DNA from: Pseudomonas sp. Au-Pse12
Lineage (GTDB): Bacteria > Pseudomonadota > Gammaproteobacteria > Pseudomonadales > Pseudomonadaceae
Length of the DNA: 64,000 bases
NCBI RefSeq assembly: GCF_021341665.1
Contig: NZ_JAJTTH010000007.1
Span: 289,845 to 353,844, forward strand
Direction: 5' to 3'
The notes under the pieces were generated by a model that was given only the letters and a program-made list of their open reading frames with translations, ran no database searches and was not told the DNA's origin. The position numbers and the translations under genes were made by a program. This document shows, one piece after another, positions 1 through 10,013 of this stretch; the first letter of the stretch is position 1, and every line of letters starts with the position of its first letter.

Positions 1-3000
1 CACGACTCTGCACGGCACCGAAACGCACGCTGGAAGCGTCCTCCTGCTCCAGGGCCTGGGCCACCGGGTAGTTGTCGAATACCAGCAGGGTGTCGAACAG
101 CGCTTCACCGCTGCTGCCGGCCCAGCGCTGGATATCGTTGAGCGGCGTATGTTCGTATTCGCGCAGTTGCAGGTTCTGCGCCTGAACCTGTTGCAGCCAC
201 TGGGCCACAGTCATCTGCGCATCGGGGGTGGCGATCACCGGCAAGGTATTGATGAACAGACCGATCTGCTGTTCGATCCCCGGCAGTTCCGAAGGACGCC
301 CCGCCACTGTCGCGCCAAAGGCCACGGTGCTCTGTCCGGTGTAGCGCTGCAGCAGCAGGAGCCAGGCCGCTTGCAACAGGGTATTGGCGGTGATTTTCTG
401 CTGCCGGGCAAAGGCCACCAGGCGTTCGGTCCACGGCTGCGTCCAGTCATGGTGGAACTCGCCATGGCCGGTGTCCGCGCCAGCGTTTTCCAGGGCAATG
501 CTGCCCGCCAGGCGGGTTGGGGTCGACAAACGCCCCAGTTGCTCGCGCCAGAAACCTTCACAGGCATCCAGGTCCTGGCGTTGCAGCCACTGGATGTAGT
601 CGCGATAACGTCCCGGAGCCTGTTGCGGCACCACCCCGGCGTAGCGTTGCAGGACCTCGCTCATCAGCTGCGAGCTGCTCCAGCCATCCATCAGGATGTG
701 ATGGTTGGTGTAGATCAACTGGTACTCCTGTGCCGAGGTCTGCACCAGGCACAGACGCAACAGCGGGGCGCGATCGAAATGCGCACACAGGCTGCGCTCT
801 TCACTGGCCAGCGCCTGCAACGCCGGCTCGCTGGCCTGCCCGGCCGACCAGTCGAGCACCCGGAAGGGCAACTCCAGCTGACGCTGGACAATCTGCACCG
901 GTTGCTCGAGCTCGGCTTGCCAATGAAAAGAGGTACGCAGAATGTCGTGGGCCTGCAGGGCATCCTCCCAGGCCCGGCGGAAGCGCTGCGCATCCAGGCC
1001 CTGGACCGACACCCGGACCTGATTGACATAGTCGTCGCTGGCCTGCTCGTAGAGGGTGTGGAACAGCATGCCCTGCTGCATCGGCGACAAGGGGTACAGG
1101 TCGACGATGGTGCGCGCGGCCACCGGCAGCGCATCCAGCTGAGCCTGGTTCAACCCGGCCAGGGGGAAGTCCGATGGCGAAACACCCGCCGAGGTGTCCA
1201 GCGTGCAATGCTCGATCAGCGCCTGCAGTTCCAGAAGGTAGTCATCGGCCAGGCGCTGAACCGTCTGCGGTTTGAACAGCTGATGGCTGAAACTCCAGCT
1301 CAGGGACAGTTCTCCCCCGTACACCTGGCTGTTGACCGTCAACCAGTTGCTCAGCGGCGCCTCGGAATGGCGTTCGTTGCCGGCCGCTTCCGCCGCTGGG
1401 GAGAAAAGCGACTGCGGATCGAAACTCTGGTCGAACTGCCCCAGGTAGTTGAAGGTGATCCGCGGCTGGGCAAGGCCTTGCAAGCGTTCGCGCACGGCAT
1501 CCTCGCCCAGGTAACGCAAGGCACCGTAACCCAGACCGTTGGCCGGAACCCGGCGCAAATCCTCCTTGACCGCCTTGATCGAATCCGAGAGCTGCTCGGC
1601 AGGGCTCAGGCACAGCGGATAGAGGCTGGTGAACCAGCCCACCGAGCGCGACAGGTCGACATCGGCGAAGAGTTCCTCGCGCCCGTGACCTTCCAATTGC
1701 ACCAGCATCTGCGCATGCCCGGTCCAACGGCAGATCACCCGCGCCAGCGCTGCCAGCAACAGGTCGTTGATCTGCGTGCGATAGGCCTTGGGGGCTTCCT
1801 GCAGCAGTTGGGTGGTCTGTTCCCGGGACAGCCGGGCATTGATCGCCGCGCCATGGCACGCCAGGTTCGCCCCAGCGGGATAATCCAGGGGCAAGCCGCG
1901 AGGGGCCTGCTCCAACTGCTGGCACCAGTAAGCGAGCTCACCGCTGTGCCCCAGGCTGAGTGCCCAGCCTTGCAGATGCCCGGCCCAATCCCGGAAAGCA
2001 CTGGTCTTGGGCGGCAAGACCGGCGCGACTCCTTCGGCCAACTGGCGGTAAAGGCTTTGCAGGTCTTCCAGCAGAATCCGCCAGGACACGCCGTCCACCA
2101 CCAGGTGATGGATGACCAGCAACAAACGCTGACTGCCATCGTCCAGGTCCATCAGCACCGCTCGCAACAACGGTCCATGTTCCAGGTCGAGACTGCCCTG
2201 GGCCTGTTGCCCCAGTTCCTGGATCTGCGCGGCACCCGCCACCTGCCGCCGCCAGAGGCTGACCGGCTCGGGATTATCCAGGTGTTCGGCCTGCCACACG
2301 CCGGCGCTCTGTCGATACCGGAGGCGCAATGCATCGTGCTGCACCAGCAGTTGGTTCAGGGCTCGCTCCAGCCACTGCACCTGCAACGGTTCACGGGGCG
2401 TCAACAGCAGCGACTGGTTCCAGTGTTCGCGATGCGGGATGTCGCTGGCGAAGAACACCTGCTGGATCGGCATCAGCGGCATCTGGCCACGCACCGGGCC
2501 CTGGTCGATACGCAAGGCCGTGCCCTGCTTGGCCACCGCCGCCAGTTCCAGAATGCTCTGGCAACGGAATACGTCCCTGGAGGAAATCTGCAACCCTGCC
2601 TGACGGGCCCGGCTGACCATCTGGATGGCAATGATAGAGTCGCCCCCCAGTTCGAAGAAGTTGTCGTTGATACCTATCCGCGGCTGGTTCAAGACGTCTT
2701 GCCAGATGTCCACCAGTGCCTGTTGCACCGGGTTCTGTGGCGCACGGTAGAGGTCCTGCGGGCGGCCCTGTTCAGGGCGCGGCAGGGCCTGGCGATCGAG
2801 TTTGCCGTTGGGGCTAAGGGGGAGCGCCGGCAGCAACAGCAGATGGCTGGGCACCTGGTGAGCCGACAGGTGCGCATTCATGTGCTGCTTGAGGACGTCC
2901 TTGCAGTGCTCCGGATCGAGCCCGGGCTGACACACCAGATAAGCCACCAGTTGCTTGCCCTGGGGCCCATCCAGCGCCAACACCGCGCACTCGCGAACCC

Positions 3001-5803
3001 AGGGATGGCTGTGCAGGCAGGCCTGGATTTCTCCCGGCTCGACCCGGAAACCACGGATCTTGATCTGCTGGTCGATACGTCCACAGAACTCGATGCTGCC
3101 GTCGCGGCGGTAGCGCACCTGATCACCGGTGCGGTACAGCCGGGCGCCGCCCTGCGAGTCGAAAGGATCGGGAATGAAGCTGGCTGCGGTCAGCTCGGGG
3201 CGCCGATGGTAATCACGGGCCAGCCCGGCACCGGCCAGATACAGTTCGCCCAGGCTGCCGATCGCCGCCGGTTGGCCTTCGCTGTCCAGCACATAGGCGC
3301 GGACATTGGCCAGCGGCCGCCCCAAGGGAATCGACGCAGCCTGAGACCAGTCGCCTTCCACGGCCTGGGTCAAGGCGCCCACGGTGCTTTCGGTAGGGCC
3401 GTAGTGGTTGACGATCCGACACTGCGGCGCCAGACGCTGGATACGTTCCACCAGGCTCAGCGGACAGGCTTCGCCACCCAGCACCAGGCATTGGCGTGGC
3501 AGCACCGCACCATTGTCCTCACCCAGCAGAGCAGCCAGGTGCGAGGGAACGATCTTCAGTACATCGATCTGCTGCTGTTGCAGGTACTGGCCCAGGCCCG
3601 CCCCATCCACCGCCAGATCGGCGCTGATCACGTGCAGTGCCTGGCCGCCGCACAGGGCACCGAACAGTACCGTGTGCCCGAGGTCTGCGGCCGGCGTGGA
3701 CACCAGCGCCATGCTGCGGGTCGACGCCAGCGGCAGACGCTGGTGAATGGCCGCGACATAGTTGGCCAGGGCGCCGTGGCTGATGGTCACCCCCTTGGCC
3801 CGCCCCGTGGAGCCGGAGGTGAAGATCACATACGCCAGGTGCCCGGCCGCCGTCAGGGGTTCGAGGTTGTCGCCACTGCGGGCCTGGCGCGCCGGCGAAT
3901 CCTCGAGGGGCTCGATGCTCAGCCCGGGCAGATCGCAAAAGCGCGCGATCAGCTGTTGTTGGGCCAGCAACTGGGTAATGCCGCTGTCCTCGATCATGCC
4001 GTTGAGGCGCTCCTGAGGGTACTCGGGGTCCAGAGGCACGTAGGCCCCGCCGGCCTTGAGCACCGCCAGCAGGCCCACGATCATCTCGATCGAGCGTTGC
4101 GCGGCGATGCCCACCAACACATCCGGCCCCACTCCGCGCTCGCGCAGCTGACGGGCCAGGCGGTTGGCCTGCTCATTGAGCTGTTGATACGTCAGTTGCT
4201 GCCCGGCGCAGACCACGGCTGGCGCATCGGGGGTCCGCGCCGCATGGGCCTCGACACAGGCCGGCACCGACAGCGCAGGACGCTCGAAGGCCGTCCCGAG
4301 GTTCCAGTGTTCCAGTAGCTGTGTACGTTGCTCAGCATCCAGCATGGGCAGTTCGCCCAGGCGGCGCTGCGGTTCGCGCACCACAGCCTGCAACAGATTG
4401 TGCCAATGCCCGGCCATCTGCTCGATGGTCTGCGGGTCGAACAGATCGCTGGCGTAGACCAGTGCCGCGTGCAGGCGCCCGCCTTCTTCATGGGTGTTGA
4501 ACGTCAGGTCAAAACGCACGGATTCGCTGTCGCTGGCCAGGGCTTCGATCCGCAGCCCGGGAATCTCCACCCGCGCCCCGTCGTTGTCCCCTGCCAGGTG
4601 GTTGTACAGCACTTGGAACAGAGGGCTCTGGTTCAAGCTGCGCTCAGGCTGCAGGGCATCGACCAATTGCTCGAAAGGCAGGTCCTGATGCGCCTGGGCC
4701 TCCAGTACCCGGGTCTTGACCTGGGCCAGCAAGGCGCTGAACGACTGCTGCGGGTCGACCTCGGCCTGCAGCACCTGGGTGTTGACGAAAAAGCCGATCA
4801 GCCCCTCGACTTCGGCCCGGGTGCGGTTGGCCACCGGCGTGCCCACGCGAATGCTGCGGGCTCCGCTATAGCGCTGCAGCAGCGCCTGCAGCGAAGCCAG
4901 CAGCACCATGAACAGGGTGCAGCCGGTACTTGCGGCCAGTTCCCGCAAACCACGGTCCAGGTCCTGATCCAAGACCATGGCGTGGCGCCCGCCCCGGGCA
5001 CTGCGCACGGGCGGCCGTGGCCGGTCCAGGGGCAGTTCCAGGGTCAGCGGCTCAGTGCCCAGACGGTCGCGCCAGTACTGCAGTTGCCGCTCGGCTTCGC
5101 CGGCTTCCAGCCACAGGCGCTGCCAGACGGCAAAGTCGGCGTACTGCACCGCCAAGGGCGCCAGGTCGGGAGCGCTCTGGTGCTGGCGCCAATGCTCGTA
5201 GGCGCTGGTCACCTCGCCCACCAGGATTGGCAGCGACCAGGCGTCGCTGATGATGTGATGGGTGCAGAACAGCAACACATGTTCCTGGGCGCCGAGCTTG
5301 ATCAGGGTCGCCCGCAACAGCAGGTCGCTCTCCAGGTCGAAGGGGCGCTCGCCCTGCTCCGCCACCTGTTCTGCCACACGCTGGGCGGCATCCTCGAGGT
5401 GGCTGAAATCCAGGCGCTGGAGGAGGAACTCGCGCTGGGGATGCATCACCTGCATCACTTGCTGGCCGTGCAGGCTGAAGGTGCTGCGCAGCACTTCATG
5501 GCGATCGATCAGGGACTGGATGCTGCGTTGCAGATCAGCCTCTTGCAGGTCGCCCTGCAAGCGCAGCACCGCCAACTGGTTATAGGCGCTGGAAGTCGGC
5601 TCCAACTGCCAGAGAAACCACAGGCGCTGCTGTGCATAGGACGCGCACATCAGCGTCTGGGCCTCGCTGCGCCCAGGGATCGGCAGCAGGTCCAGGGACA
5701 ACCCCTGCTCGATCATCTTGCGCTGCAAGGCGCTACGCTCCTGGGGGCTGAACGCGGCGAACCGCTTGGACAGCGCCAGCATGCGCTCGGGTAACGGATT
5801 CAT
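1..5803 (-). CDS. Siderophore NRPS, C-A(Asp)-T-E-C..., C-terminus beyond left edge
   Basis: Partial nonribosomal peptide synthetase; the start is inside the window and the reading frame is open to base 1. The start ATG (5803) overlaps the stop of the upstream NRPS in a TGATG. Reading right to left: a condensation domain with HHIISDA (near 5250), an adenylation domain (TSGSTG near 3810), a carrier with LGGDSI (near 2645), an epimerization domain with HHLVVDGVSW (near 2100), and a second condensation domain of DCL type with HHILMDG (near 700) that is almost complete at the edge. Aligned by eye to GrsA, the A-domain pocket reads DLTKVGHVGK, the aspartate type also seen in SyrE. With the following E domain this predicts D-Asp. 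The next A domain must lie left of the window. Co-transcribed with the NRPS and hydroxylase genes to its right. Domain calls are firm; the substrate is inference. Confidence 0.93.
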   Translation of the reverse strand, partial: MNPLPERMLALSKRFAAFSPQERSALQRKMIEQGLSLDLLPIPGRSEAQTLMCASYAQQRLWFLWQLEPTSSAYNQLAVLRLQGDLQEADLQRSIQSLIDRHEVLRSTFSLHGQQVMQVMHPQREFLLQRLDFSHLEDAAQRVAEQVAEQGERPFDLESDLLLRATLIKLGAQEHVLLFCTHHIISDAWSLPILVGEVTSAYEHWRQHQSAPDLAPLAVQYADFAVWQRLWLEAGEAERQLQYWRDRLGTEPLTLELPLDRPRPPVRSARGGRHAMVLDQDLDRGLRELAASTGCTLFMVLLASLQALLQRYSGARSIRVGTPVANRTRAEVEGLIGFFVNTQVLQAEVDPQQSFSALLAQVKTRVLEAQAHQDLPFEQLVDALQPERSLNQSPLFQVLYNHLAGDNDGARVEIPGLRIEALASDSESVRFDLTFNTHEEGGRLHAALVYASDLFDPQTIEQMAGHWHNLLQAVVREPQRRLGELPMLDAEQRTQLLEHWNLGTAFERPALSVPACVEAHAARTPDAPAVVCAGQQLTYQQLNEQANRLARQLRERGVGPDVLVGIAAQRSIEMIVGLLAVLKAGGAYVPLDPEYPQERLNGMIEDSGITQLLAQQQLIARFCDLPGLSIEPLEDSPARQARSGDNLEPLTAAGHLAYVIFTSGSTGRAKGVTISHGALANYVAAIHQRLPLASTRSMALVSTPAADLGHTVLFGALCGGQALHVISADLAVDGAGLGQYLQQQQIDVLKIVPSHLAALLGEDNGAVLPRQCLVLGGEACPLSLVERIQRLAPQCRIVNHYGPTESTVGALTQAVEGDWSQAASIPLGRPLANVRAYVLDSEGQPAAIGSLGELYLAGAGLARDYHRRPELTAASFIPDPFDSQGGARLYRTGDQVRYRRDGSIEFCGRIDQQIKIRGFRVEPGEIQACLHSHPWVRECAVLALDGPQGKQLVAYLVCQPGLDPEHCKDVLKQHMNAHLSAHQVPSHLLLLPALPLSPNGKLDRQALPRPEQGRPQDLYRAPQNPVQQALVDIWQDVLNQPRIGINDNFFELGGDSIIAIQMVSRARQAGLQISSRDVFRCQSILELAAVAKQGTALRIDQGPVRGQMPLMPIQQVFFASDIPHREHWNQSLLLTPREPLQVQWLERALNQLLVQHDALRLRYRQSAGVWQAEHLDNPEPVSLWRRQVAGAAQIQELGQQAQGSLDLEHGPLLRAVLMDLDDGSQRLLLVIHHLVVDGVSWRILLEDLQSLYRQLAEGVAPVLPPKTSAFRDWAGHLQGWALSLGHSGELAYWCQQLEQAPRGLPLDYPAGANLACHGAAINARLSREQTTQLLQEAPKAYRTQINDLLLAALARVICRWTGHAQMLVQLEGHGREELFADVDLSRSVGWFTSLYPLCLSPAEQLSDSIKAVKEDLRRVPANGLGYGALRYLGEDAVRERLQGLAQPRITFNYLGQFDQSFDPQSLFSPAAEAAGNERHSEAPLSNWLTVNSQVYGGELSLSWSFSHQLFKPQTVQRLADDYLLELQALIEHCTLDTSAGVSPSDFPLAGLNQAQLDALPVAARTIVDLYPLSPMQQGMLFHTLYEQASDDYVNQVRVSVQGLDAQRFRRAWEDALQAHDILRTSFHWQAELEQPVQIVQRQLELPFRVLDWSAGQASEPALQALASEERSLCAHFDRAPLLRLCLVQTSAQEYQLIYTNHHILMDGWSSSQLMSEVLQRYAGVVPQQAPGRYRDYIQWLQRQDLDACEGFWREQLGRLSTPTRLAGSIALENAGADTGHGEFHHDWTQPWTERLVAFARQQKITANTLLQAAWLLLLQRYTGQSTVAFGATVAGRPSELPGIEQQIGLFINTLPVIATPDAQMTVAQWLQQVQAQNLQLREYEHTPLNDIQRWAGSSGEALFDTLLVFDNYPVAQALEQEDASSVRFGAVQSR

Positions 5804-8800
5804 CACTCCTGGGCCTCCGCAAACAAGGCTTCCAAGGCATCGACCTTGTCCCCTGTCACCCCGGAATCACGATGCAGCTCGACCTGACGGGCCAGCAGTT
5901 CCACGGTCTCGCCTTCAAAGAACACCCGCAGCGGCAAGGACAGGTTGAGCTCGCTCTGAACCTTGGAACGGATGCGTGTGGCCAGCAGCGAGTGCCCACC
6001 CAGGGCGAAGAAGTTGTCATGGACACCCACCCGCTCCAGTTGCAGCGCTTCCTGCCAGATGGCGGCCAGGGTGGCCTCCAGCTCGTTACGCGGAGCCACA
6101 TAGGCGCTGCCTTGCAACTCCAGGGCACTCAGGGCATTGCGGTCCAGCTTGCCGTTGGGGGTCAGGGGGAAACGCTCCAGGACACTGAGGAACGACGGCA
6201 CCATGTACTCGGGCAACTGCTCGCGCAGCTGGGCCAGCAGGGCCTGTTCCTGGGCCTCGCGATCATCGGCCCGGGCCAGCACCACATAAGCCACCAGCTG
6301 TTTTCCGGCAGCCGTGTCACGCGCCACTACAGCGGCTTCGCGCACATTGGCCGCCTGCCCCAGCAGGCTCTCGATCTCACCCAGCTCAATGCGGAAACCA
6401 CGGATCTTCAGTTGGAAGTCAATCCGTCCGAGACAGTCGAGCTCCCCCTGGGGCAAGCTGCTGACTCGGTCCCCGGTGCGATACAGGCGCGCGCCGGGAG
6501 TGGTGGCGAACGGATCCGGGAGGAAACGGCTGGCGGTCAGCCCCGGACGCTTGAGGTAGCCACGGGCCAGGCCCGGCCCGCCGATAAACAGCTCGCCCTC
6601 GCGACCGATACCGGCCAGCCCGGCCTCTTCATCCAGCACCCGCAGGCGCGTACCGGCGATGGCGCCACCAATGGCCACGCGTTCATCCACAGGCGCCTGC
6701 GCCACGGCGAAGGCCGAGCACCAGACGGCACTTTCCGAAGGGCCGTATTCATTGACCAGCAAGGTTTCGGGCAGCAACTCCCGGTGCCGCAGGGCCAGCT
6801 CCACCGGACAGGCTTCGCCGGCCACAATCACGCAGCGCAGTTGCGGTTGCTGCAGGGCTTCGAGGATCTGTGCGTAGAACGACGGCAGGGCCAGGAAGTG
6901 GGAAATCCGTTGCGCGCTGATGAGTTCGGCGACCTGCTGCGGATCCTTGTGCTGCTCTTCGCTGGGCAGGTACAGGGTCGCGCCCTGGCTCAGGGTCCAG
7001 AAGATCCCCGCCACGGAGCTGTCGAAGGAGAACGAGGACAGCATCAGGAAACGTTCCAGGGGCGCCTGGTAGAAGGCGCCCCGAGCCAGGGTCGAGGTAC
7101 TGGCATTGGCGTGGGAAACCATCACCCCCTTGGGTTTGCCGGTGGAGCCCGAGGTGTAGATGACATACGCCAGGTTATCGGCGCTGCCGTTGCTCTCCAG
7201 CGCTTGGGCATTGCCGCTCAACAGCTGCGGATCCAGGGTGATCTGGGGCAGGTTGGCCGGCAGGACAATGTCCGGATGCAAGGGCTGCAGGCTGATCAGG
7301 CAGCGTACCGCAGCGTCTTCGAGCATGAACGACAGGCGCTCGCTGGGATACGCCGGATCCAGTGGCAGGTAGGCGCCACCGGCCTTGAGAATGCCCAGCA
7401 GGGCCACCACGATCTCGATGGAACGCGCGCCATAGACCCCGACGATGGCGTCGCTGTTCACCCCTTGCTGGCGCAATCTGTGGGCCAGTTGATTGGCCTG
7501 GCGATCGAGTTCGCCGTAAGTGACTTCTCGGCCATCGACATGAATGGCGGCGCGCTCGGGAAAGGCCCGGGCGGCCTCTTCGAACAACTGGTGCAGCAGC
7601 GGTGCATCAGCGGCGCTCAACTCCGCGCTGCGATCGAAATCACGCAACAGGCGCTGCGCCTGATCGTGGCTGACCAGCGGCAGTTGCTCGAGGGGCAGGC
7701 CGGCCTGCTCGGCGGCGGCTTTCAGCCATTGGGCAAACTGCTCGAGCCAGGCACCAGGCATGCCGTCAGGCAGCAGATGGGGTTGCCAGCTCAGTTGCAG
7801 CGACAGCTGGCCGGCATCGGCCCGGGCCTGCAGGTGCAGCTTCTCGAAGTACGCTTGATCAAGGAACAGCTCCTGCGCCTCGGCGCCCTCGGTGTAGGAG
7901 CAACCCAGGCCCAGGGGGCGTGGTTGCTCGGTGCCGAACACCTCCAACTCGTTCAGGCAATCCTGCCAGGAGCGGCTCAGGTCCAACTGATGACGGAACG
8001 CCTGCAGGTTGTCCTGCAAGGTGCCTTGGGGTTGCAGGGCAACGGCCACCGGCAGGCGCCGGCTGAAATGCCCCAGGGTCTGCTGCAACGGGTCGCTGCG
8101 ACCGTCGATGGTCAAGGCAACCAGCAGCGAGTCCTGCTGGCTCAGCCCCGCAAGGAAGCCGGCCCAGAGGAACAACAGGGTTTCCTCGACGCTCAGTCCG
8201 GCATCACTGGCCACCTGACACAACGCCGGCGCCAGGTCGGTGTCCAGGCGGCATTCCTGCAACTGCGGTGCAAAATCCAGGCGCCGCTCGAAGGGCAACC
8301 GCACGCCCGGCTGGTGTTCGGCATACAGCGTGCGCCAGAACTGCAGGCCCTCGCGGCCGATCGCCTCCTCGCCCAACTCGCCCTGCCACGCGGCGTAATC
8401 GGCGTACTGCAGGCTGTCGAAAGGTTGCAACTGCACCCCCGCACAGAGCTGCTGCAGCTCGCTCACCAGCAATGCCAGGGCGTGCCGGTCACAACTGGCC
8501 AAGGCCACGCTGATCAGCAACTGGCGATCCAGCAGCGAGGCCACCAGGGGCACTTCGGCCAGGGCCAGACGATCCTCGACGCGGGCCTGTTGCACGCTAC
8601 GCCCAGGCTCCAGCGACAGGCGCAGGCGTACCTGCGGGACGATTTCCTGCACCGGTTGCTTGAACCCGGGCACCTGCCGATAGGTGGTGCGCAGAATTTC
8701 GTGGCGCAGGCACAGTTCGCTCAGAGCGGCTTCCAGCCCGGCACGCTCGGGCGGCGCGTCGAAAGACAGGATCGCCTGGGCTGCCAGGGGGTGGCCAAGG

Positions 8801-8874
8801 TACTGCTGCTGGGAAAGAATCGCGGCCTGCTGGGCCGAAACCTGAAATGTCTCTGCTTGGGTAAAGTCGGTCAT
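5803..8874 (-). CDS. Single-module siderophore NRPS: noncanonical C-like (interface?) domain-A(His)-T
   Basis: 1023-residue NRPS. Residues 1-440 have the condensation-domain fold pattern, but the catalytic HHxxxDG is replaced by ASCDRHA (126-132), so it should not form peptide bonds. This resembles the noncatalytic interface domain described for siderophore beta-hydroxylase systems. The adenylation domain (about 455-930) has TSGSTG and a pocket read as DSALIAEVWK, matching the histidine code DSELTAEVCK at 7 of 10 positions. The carrier domain has LGGHSL near residue 975. There is no E or TE domain. The C domain able to acylate this module is at the end of the upstream NRPS (10014-19286). The SyrP-like hydroxylase gene starts 10 bases upstream. 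Likely role: load His and present it for beta-hydroxylation. His specificity and the interface role are inferred. Confidence 0.92.
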   Translation of the reverse strand: MTDFTQAETFQVSAQQAAILSQQQYLGHPLAAQAILSFDAPPERAGLEAALSELCLRHEILRTTYRQVPGFKQPVQEIVPQVRLRLSLEPGRSVQQARVEDRLALAEVPLVASLLDRQLLISVALASCDRHALALLVSELQQLCAGVQLQPFDSLQYADYAAWQGELGEEAIGREGLQFWRTLYAEHQPGVRLPFERRLDFAPQLQECRLDTDLAPALCQVASDAGLSVEETLLFLWAGFLAGLSQQDSLLVALTIDGRSDPLQQTLGHFSRRLPVAVALQPQGTLQDNLQAFRHQLDLSRSWQDCLNELEVFGTEQPRPLGLGCSYTEGAEAQELFLDQAYFEKLHLQARADAGQLSLQLSWQPHLLPDGMPGAWLEQFAQWLKAAAEQAGLPLEQLPLVSHDQAQRLLRDFDRSAELSAADAPLLHQLFEEAARAFPERAAIHVDGREVTYGELDRQANQLAHRLRQQGVNSDAIVGVYGARSIEIVVALLGILKAGGAYLPLDPAYPSERLSFMLEDAAVRCLISLQPLHPDIVLPANLPQITLDPQLLSGNAQALESNGSADNLAYVIYTSGSTGKPKGVMVSHANASTSTLARGAFYQAPLERFLMLSSFSFDSSVAGIFWTLSQGATLYLPSEEQHKDPQQVAELISAQRISHFLALPSFYAQILEALQQPQLRCVIVAGEACPVELALRHRELLPETLLVNEYGPSESAVWCSAFAVAQAPVDERVAIGGAIAGTRLRVLDEEAGLAGIGREGELFIGGPGLARGYLKRPGLTASRFLPDPFATTPGARLYRTGDRVSSLPQGELDCLGRIDFQLKIRGFRIELGEIESLLGQAANVREAAVVARDTAAGKQLVAYVVLARADDREAQEQALLAQLREQLPEYMVPSFLSVLERFPLTPNGKLDRNALSALELQGSAYVAPRNELEATLAAIWQEALQLERVGVHDNFFALGGHSLLATRIRSKVQSELNLSLPLRVFFEGETVELLARQVELHRDSGVTGDKVDALEALFAEAQE

Positions 8875-8884
8875 GCTGATGTCC

Positions 8885-9943
8885 TTAACCTATGGCCACG
8901 TCGGTGCTTTTCAGCGGGACGGCCATGGCTGTGAGTATTTTGCGCGGGCCTGAATATTCGTTGCGGGCGTGCAAGGTGAGGATGTTGTCGAGCATCACGA
9001 CGTCGCCCTTCTCCCAGGGAAACTCCACCATCACCTCGCGATAGAGCTGTTGCAGATGGGTGATGTAGTCATCGGGAATCGGGCTGCCGTCGCCAAAAAA
9101 GGTGTTTTGCGGCAGGTCCTCGGGCGCGAACTCCGCCAGCAGGCTGTCGCGGATGCTCTCGGGCAGGGTCAGGGCATTGAAGAACGTCGCGTGGTTGAAC
9201 CACACGCTCTCACCGGTACGCGGATGCCGGACCATGGCCGGGCCCTGCTGCCGGGTGCGCAGGCGGTTGCCGGATTTCCATTCAGGAGTCACCCCGATCT
9301 TCGCGCAATAGGCCTCGACCTCGGCGCGGTTGTCGGTCTGGAACACGGTCTGCCAGGGCAGCCCCATGCCGTCGCCGTAGTTGCGTACGTAGAGCACGCG
9401 CTTGCGCTGGAACTCTTCGCGCACCTGCGGATCGATCCGCGCCAGCAAGTGACGGGTGTCGCCGAACGGCGTCTCGCCACCGGTGGGCGATGGCACGTCG
9501 CAGTAGAAATACAGATGCAGTGGAAATACCGGGGAATAGGAGTGCTCGTTGTGGGGGAAGATCTTTTCCACGGCCGGGTAGTCGGTGGAGCTGTAGACAT
9601 TCAGCTTCTTGGTGATCTGGGTCCGCGGCGAAGCCCGGAACAGGTACTCCAGGGCGCCACCGGAAATCGAATCGACGCACTGGTTGAACTCGTTGATGTC
9701 CTGCACCGCGAAGCCGCGGAACAACAACGTCGCGTGCCGATCGAGCTTTTCCTGGAGCAGCTCACGGTTTTCCCCGGCCCACTGCGCCAGGCCCACTCCA
9801 GGAACGTTCGGCGTACACAGCAGGGGAATCGAGCTGTTCTCGAACAGCGGCGTAAACGTCACCAGGCTGGATTGATCCAGGCTCAAGCTCTTGCGCCGTC
9901 CTTTGCCCAATGCCGGTATGGCTTGAGACTCGAATTTCGACAT
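8885..9943 (-). CDS. SyrP-like Fe(II)/2-oxoglutarate-dependent amino acid beta-hydroxylase
   Basis: 352-residue TauD/SyrP-family dioxygenase. The facial-triad iron ligands are visible as H131 and E133 (PHNEHSY) and H325 (LTLHARNEY). R334 in SGPRK would bind the 2-oxoglutarate carboxylate. Related enzymes hydroxylate carrier-bound Asp (SyrP) or His during siderophore synthesis. It sits between two NRPS genes, 10 bases upstream of the module whose A domain reads as His and whose N-terminal domain looks like a noncatalytic interface domain. The most economical substrate is therefore His-S-carrier, giving beta-hydroxyhistidine, a bidentate iron ligand. Hydroxylation of the Asp loaded by the next NRPS is the alternative. 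No separate promoter was recognised in the 70-base gap to the upstream NRPS. Confidence 0.9.
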   Translation of the reverse strand: MSKFESQAIPALGKGRRKSLSLDQSSLVTFTPLFENSSIPLLCTPNVPGVGLAQWAGENRELLQEKLDRHATLLFRGFAVQDINEFNQCVDSISGGALEYLFRASPRTQITKKLNVYSSTDYPAVEKIFPHNEHSYSPVFPLHLYFYCDVPSPTGGETPFGDTRHLLARIDPQVREEFQRKRVLYVRNYGDGMGLPWQTVFQTDNRAEVEAYCAKIGVTPEWKSGNRLRTRQQGPAMVRHPRTGESVWFNHATFFNALTLPESIRDSLLAEFAPEDLPQNTFFGDGSPIPDDYITHLQQLYREVMVEFPWEKGDVVMLDNILTLHARNEYSGPRKILTAMAVPLKSTDVAIG

Positions 9944-10013
9944 GACCTACCTCCGATTCGCGGTATCAGGCGCGGCGATCGCACGCGCCTGCATGATTGT
10001 TCAATAACAGGCT

